Shown here: piece after piece, positions 62,049 through 64,000 of the stretch
How positions within the stretch are numbered: position 1 is the stretch's first letter
Layout: the number at the start of each line of letters is the position of its first letter
Origin: CAVRIA01 sp963721115
Lineage (GTDB): Bacteria > Desulfobacterota > Binatia > HRBIN30 > CADEER01
Assembly: GCA_963721115.1 (NCBI GenBank)
Contig: CAVRIA010000006.1
Span: forward strand, 1,156,734-1,220,733
Direction of reading: 5' to 3'
Length of the DNA stretch: 64,000 nucleotides
Position numbers and translations under genes: made by a program
The notes under the pieces: generated by a model
What the model was told of the DNA's origin: nothing
What the model saw: the letters and a program-made list of their open reading frames with translations, nothing else
Databases searched by the model: none

Positions 62049-62912
62049 CTGCCGGAGCGCGCCGCAGCTCGCCGACGCCCACGACGGCCAGCACGAGGCT
62101 CGCGACCGCCACCTCCGCTGGACCGAGCGGCAGATCGAAGCGGTAGGCGCAATAGAACCCGGCGAACGAGGTGAGCCCGCCGATGGCCGACGAGGCGAGA
62201 GAGAACGCGAGCATGTGGCGGGTCACCAGACGTGCGCTGAGGGGTGGAATCACCAAGAAGCCGAATGTCACGATCGGCCCGGCGGTCATCACGCCGAACG
62301 AGATCGTCACGCCGATGATCAAGTACAGGAGCGTGTCCCAAAGCCCGGCGTGCTTGCCGAAGACGATCGCGAGATCGCGGTCGAAAGAGACGAGCAGGAA
62401 CTCCTTGCGAAACGCGAAAAGCAGCCAACACGACGGCGGCGAAGACGGAGGTGAGCACGGTCAGCCCGTCCCGGTCGTTGCCAGCAGGTCGCCCTTCAAG
62501 AGGTTCACCATTTGGGCTTCGCCGAGCGGATCGGCCGCGAGGAAGAGGATCGTCGAGCCCGGCAATGCCGTAGGTCGCGCCGATGCGCGCCTCGACCGTA
62601 TCGCGGCCGCGGCGTTCGAAGGCGGCAAGCATCAGAATGCCGGCGAGCGTGAAGCCGGACGAGCCGAGCAGGGCGAGGACTCGCTCGCCGATCTCGAAGT
62701 GCTGGTGCATGCCGACGACCGTGCGGTAGGCGAGAAACGCGAACGCGATGCCGGCCGCCGATAGCTGGGGTAGCGCGACCCCGAGGAAAATCATCCGCGC
62801 GGAGCACGAAATAGACTCCGACCAGCGGCAAGACCGCTCCGACGAGAACGCTCCCCAGCAGCGCGTCGCGAAGTAGGAAGCCGGGGCTCAGAATCTGGAA
62901 GAGCGGGTTCAT
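62039..62912 (-). CDS. Second metal ABC transporter permease (frameshifted)
   Basis: ABC-3 family permease in pieces: MNPLFQILSPGFLLRDALLG and GVYFVLRADDF, LGVALPQLSAAGIAFAFLAY, GSSGFTLAGILMLAAFERRG, IGVTISFGVMTAGPIVTFGF and SSAIGGLTSFAGFYCAYRFD. At least three frame changes. Start ATG 62912 overlaps the ATPase stop (ATGA); its end overlaps the start of the synthase gene. Same family as the product of 42541-43377 but clearly different in sequence. Confidence 0.72.
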
Positions 62913-63619
62913 GCACCGGCTCCGATTGCTCCGAGCGCCTCGGCGATGCGCTCGGGAGCGAGCACTCGTCGCTGGACCGCGCCGGGCCCGCCCATCCTCG
63001 CACCCAGACGACGACGCTGCAGCGGGCGGAGCATGCGCGATCTGGTGCGTGACCAAGAGCACGGTCAGCCCCGCTCGCGATTGAGCCGTGCCACGACATC
63101 CATGATCGCCGCCGTAGCGCCCGGATCGACGCCCGCGGTCGGCTCATCGAGGAAGAAGGAGCGGGTCGGCCGCCAGCGCCCGTGCGATGAGTACGCGCTG
63201 CTTCTGTCCACCCGAAAGTGCCGAGAAGCGCTGCTCGCGACTGCCTGCATCCCGACCTGCTCGAGGCACTTCAAGGCGAGATGGTGCTGTGCCCGGGCCG
63301 ACCGGGCGCAGCGGCGGCAGGCGCGCATACGTGCCCATCAGCACCACCTCGCGGGCCGTCAAGCGGAAAGATCGGGTCGAGGGCGTCGCGCTGGGGCACG
63401 TAGCCGGGCGGATTCGAGCGCGGTCGAATCCGTATTCGAGAGTCCCGCGAGGACCGGAGCAAACCGACGATTCCGCGTAGCAGGGTGGTCTTGCCTGCGC
63501 CGTTGGGACCGAGCAGCGCAACGAAATCCCCTCGCTCGACCGCGAAGCTGACGTGCTCGAGGAAGGGCGGCTCTCGTAGCCGAGGCTGACGTCTCGCAGC
63601 GGCGACGGTTGGCGCGCAT
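62909..63619 (-). CDS. Second metal ABC transporter ATP-binding protein (frameshifted)
   Basis: Readable in fragments: signature and Q-loop side ALSGGQKQRVLIARALAADP, Walker B FLDEPTAGVDPGATAAIMDV, H-loop LLVTHQIAHA, and a C-terminus VLAPERIAEALGAIGAGA. The Walker A (GPNGAGKTT) is recoverable near 63500 only across a frame change. At least five frame changes in 236 codons. ATG 63619 overlaps the stop of the binding-protein gene. Confidence 0.7.
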
Positions 63620-64000
63620 CAGTGCCCTGCGCGGCGCTTGAGCATGGTTCGCAGGTTGTAGTCGATGAAGCTCATGTAGTCCTTGGCCTCGGCACGCCCC
63701 CCACCATCACCGGAAGCTCGACGAGCGTCGCGCCGGTCGCTGCGCCACCGTTTCGGCAAGGCCGGCCGGGTACTGCTCCTCTCGCACGACGACGTCGACG
63801 TGGGTGCGGCGCATCTCTCCTCGAGGTCGGCGATGTGGACGGGGTCGGATCGACGCCGGCTCGAAGCTCGATCGTCCCGAACGGGACCATGCCGAAGCGC
63901 TCGGCGAAATAGAGCATGTCGGGGTGATAGCTCACGAGCTTCTTGCCCCGGAGCGGCGCCGCTTCCTGCTTCCAGCGGGCGATCGCCGCGTCTAGCTTGG
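63619..64000 (-). CDS. Second metal ABC transporter substrate-binding protein (partial, runs off the window)
   Basis: The C-terminal about 125 residues of a ZnuA-like protein: KKLVSYHPDMLYFAERFGMV (metal His), FGTIELRAGVDPTPS, then after frame changes HIADLEERMRRTHVDVVV, REEQYPAGLAETV, ATLVELPVMVGGVP and the terminal MSFIDYNLRTMLKRR. SYHPDMLYF replaces the usual HPAW/HRAF. With the ATPase and permease it forms a second three-gene metal importer, distinct from that at 42.5-45.1 kb. The 5' end lies beyond 64000. Confidence 0.72.
   Translation of the reverse strand, partial: QARRGDRPLEAGSGAAPGQEARELSPRHALFRRALRHGPVRDDRASSRRRSDPVHIADLEERCAAPTSTSSCERSSTRPALPKRWRSDRRDARRASGDGGGRAEAKDYMSFIDYNLRTMLKRRAGH

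Overview
The window is a GC-rich stretch (coding regions look like roughly 65-70 % GC) of a Gram-negative bacterium: it encodes an apolipoprotein N-acyltransferase, a DUF1302-type outer-membrane barrel and many exported proteins. The run thrS-rpmI-rplT-pheS-pheT-ihfA-merR is the order seen in Deltaproteobacteria-like lineages. The abundance of secreted proteins with short calcium-loop 'dockerin-like' repeats (DCNGDG-V-I-EV type) is what I associate with Candidatus Binatota (Binatia) and related uncultivated groups. That placement is inference. Many obvious genes (thrS, rtcB, archease, lnt, ABC transporters) contain single-base frameshifts, and these become very dense after about 59.5 kb, so part of the breakage is probably assembly error and not biology.

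Layout. 0-5.4 kb: der, an encapsulin plus encapsulated-ferritin pair (iron-storage nanocompartment), a thiolase and an EEP-family phosphodiesterase/nuclease. 5.4-9.7 kb: a large exported repeat protein with a C-terminal sorting-type tail, a phospholipase-D/cardiolipin synthase and a glutathione S-transferase. 10.2-21.3 kb: the most unusual region, two divergently transcribed, mirror-image operons around a 210-bp AT-richer intergenic region. Each arm carries a cohesin-like secreted protein, two larger secreted proteins with dockerin-like domains (S8 protease and beta-propeller on one side; beta-helix and TolB-like propeller on the other) and, last, an Lgt-like (prolipoprotein diacylglyceryl transferase family) membrane protein. 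21.7-31 kb: a GNAT/ADP-forming acyl-CoA synthetase fusion, two alpha/beta hydrolases (one without a nucleophile), ThiO, and a three-gene operon of split MetE halves plus an AAC(3)-like acetyltransferase. 31-38.2 kb: the translation operon (merR, ihfA, pheT, pheS, rplT, rpmI, thrS; infC is absent from its usual place) and tRNA-Val(GAC). 38.4-48.9 kb: DUF1302 barrel, gltX, a Zn/Mn ABC transporter, rtcB plus archease, and a GH1 lipoprotein. 49-53.8 kb: a membrane PDZ/GAF/class III nucleotide cyclase whose C-terminus is fused to a TIR domain, then lnt. 54-57.8 kb: Cys-rich secreted proteins, one with Myxococcus-type Cys repeats, a P-domain and a classical type I dockerin, and an ICMT/NnrU-like methyltransferase. 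58-64 kb: a vapBC pair, a GNA1162-like lipoprotein, a fused MFS/spermidine-synthase-like gene and a second metal ABC transporter running off the end, the last two broken by many frameshifts.

Dispersed repeats are frequent between genes: a 169-bp MITE-like element in two inverted copies (1.5 kb and 24.6 kb), a 138-bp MITE-like element with CTAG-ended inverted repeats at 57.8 kb that supplies stop codons to both flanks, a GTCAT-CCCGCG type inverted element at 21.4 kb, octamer repeats at 8.8 kb and a cluster of direct repeats at 24.4-25.0 kb.
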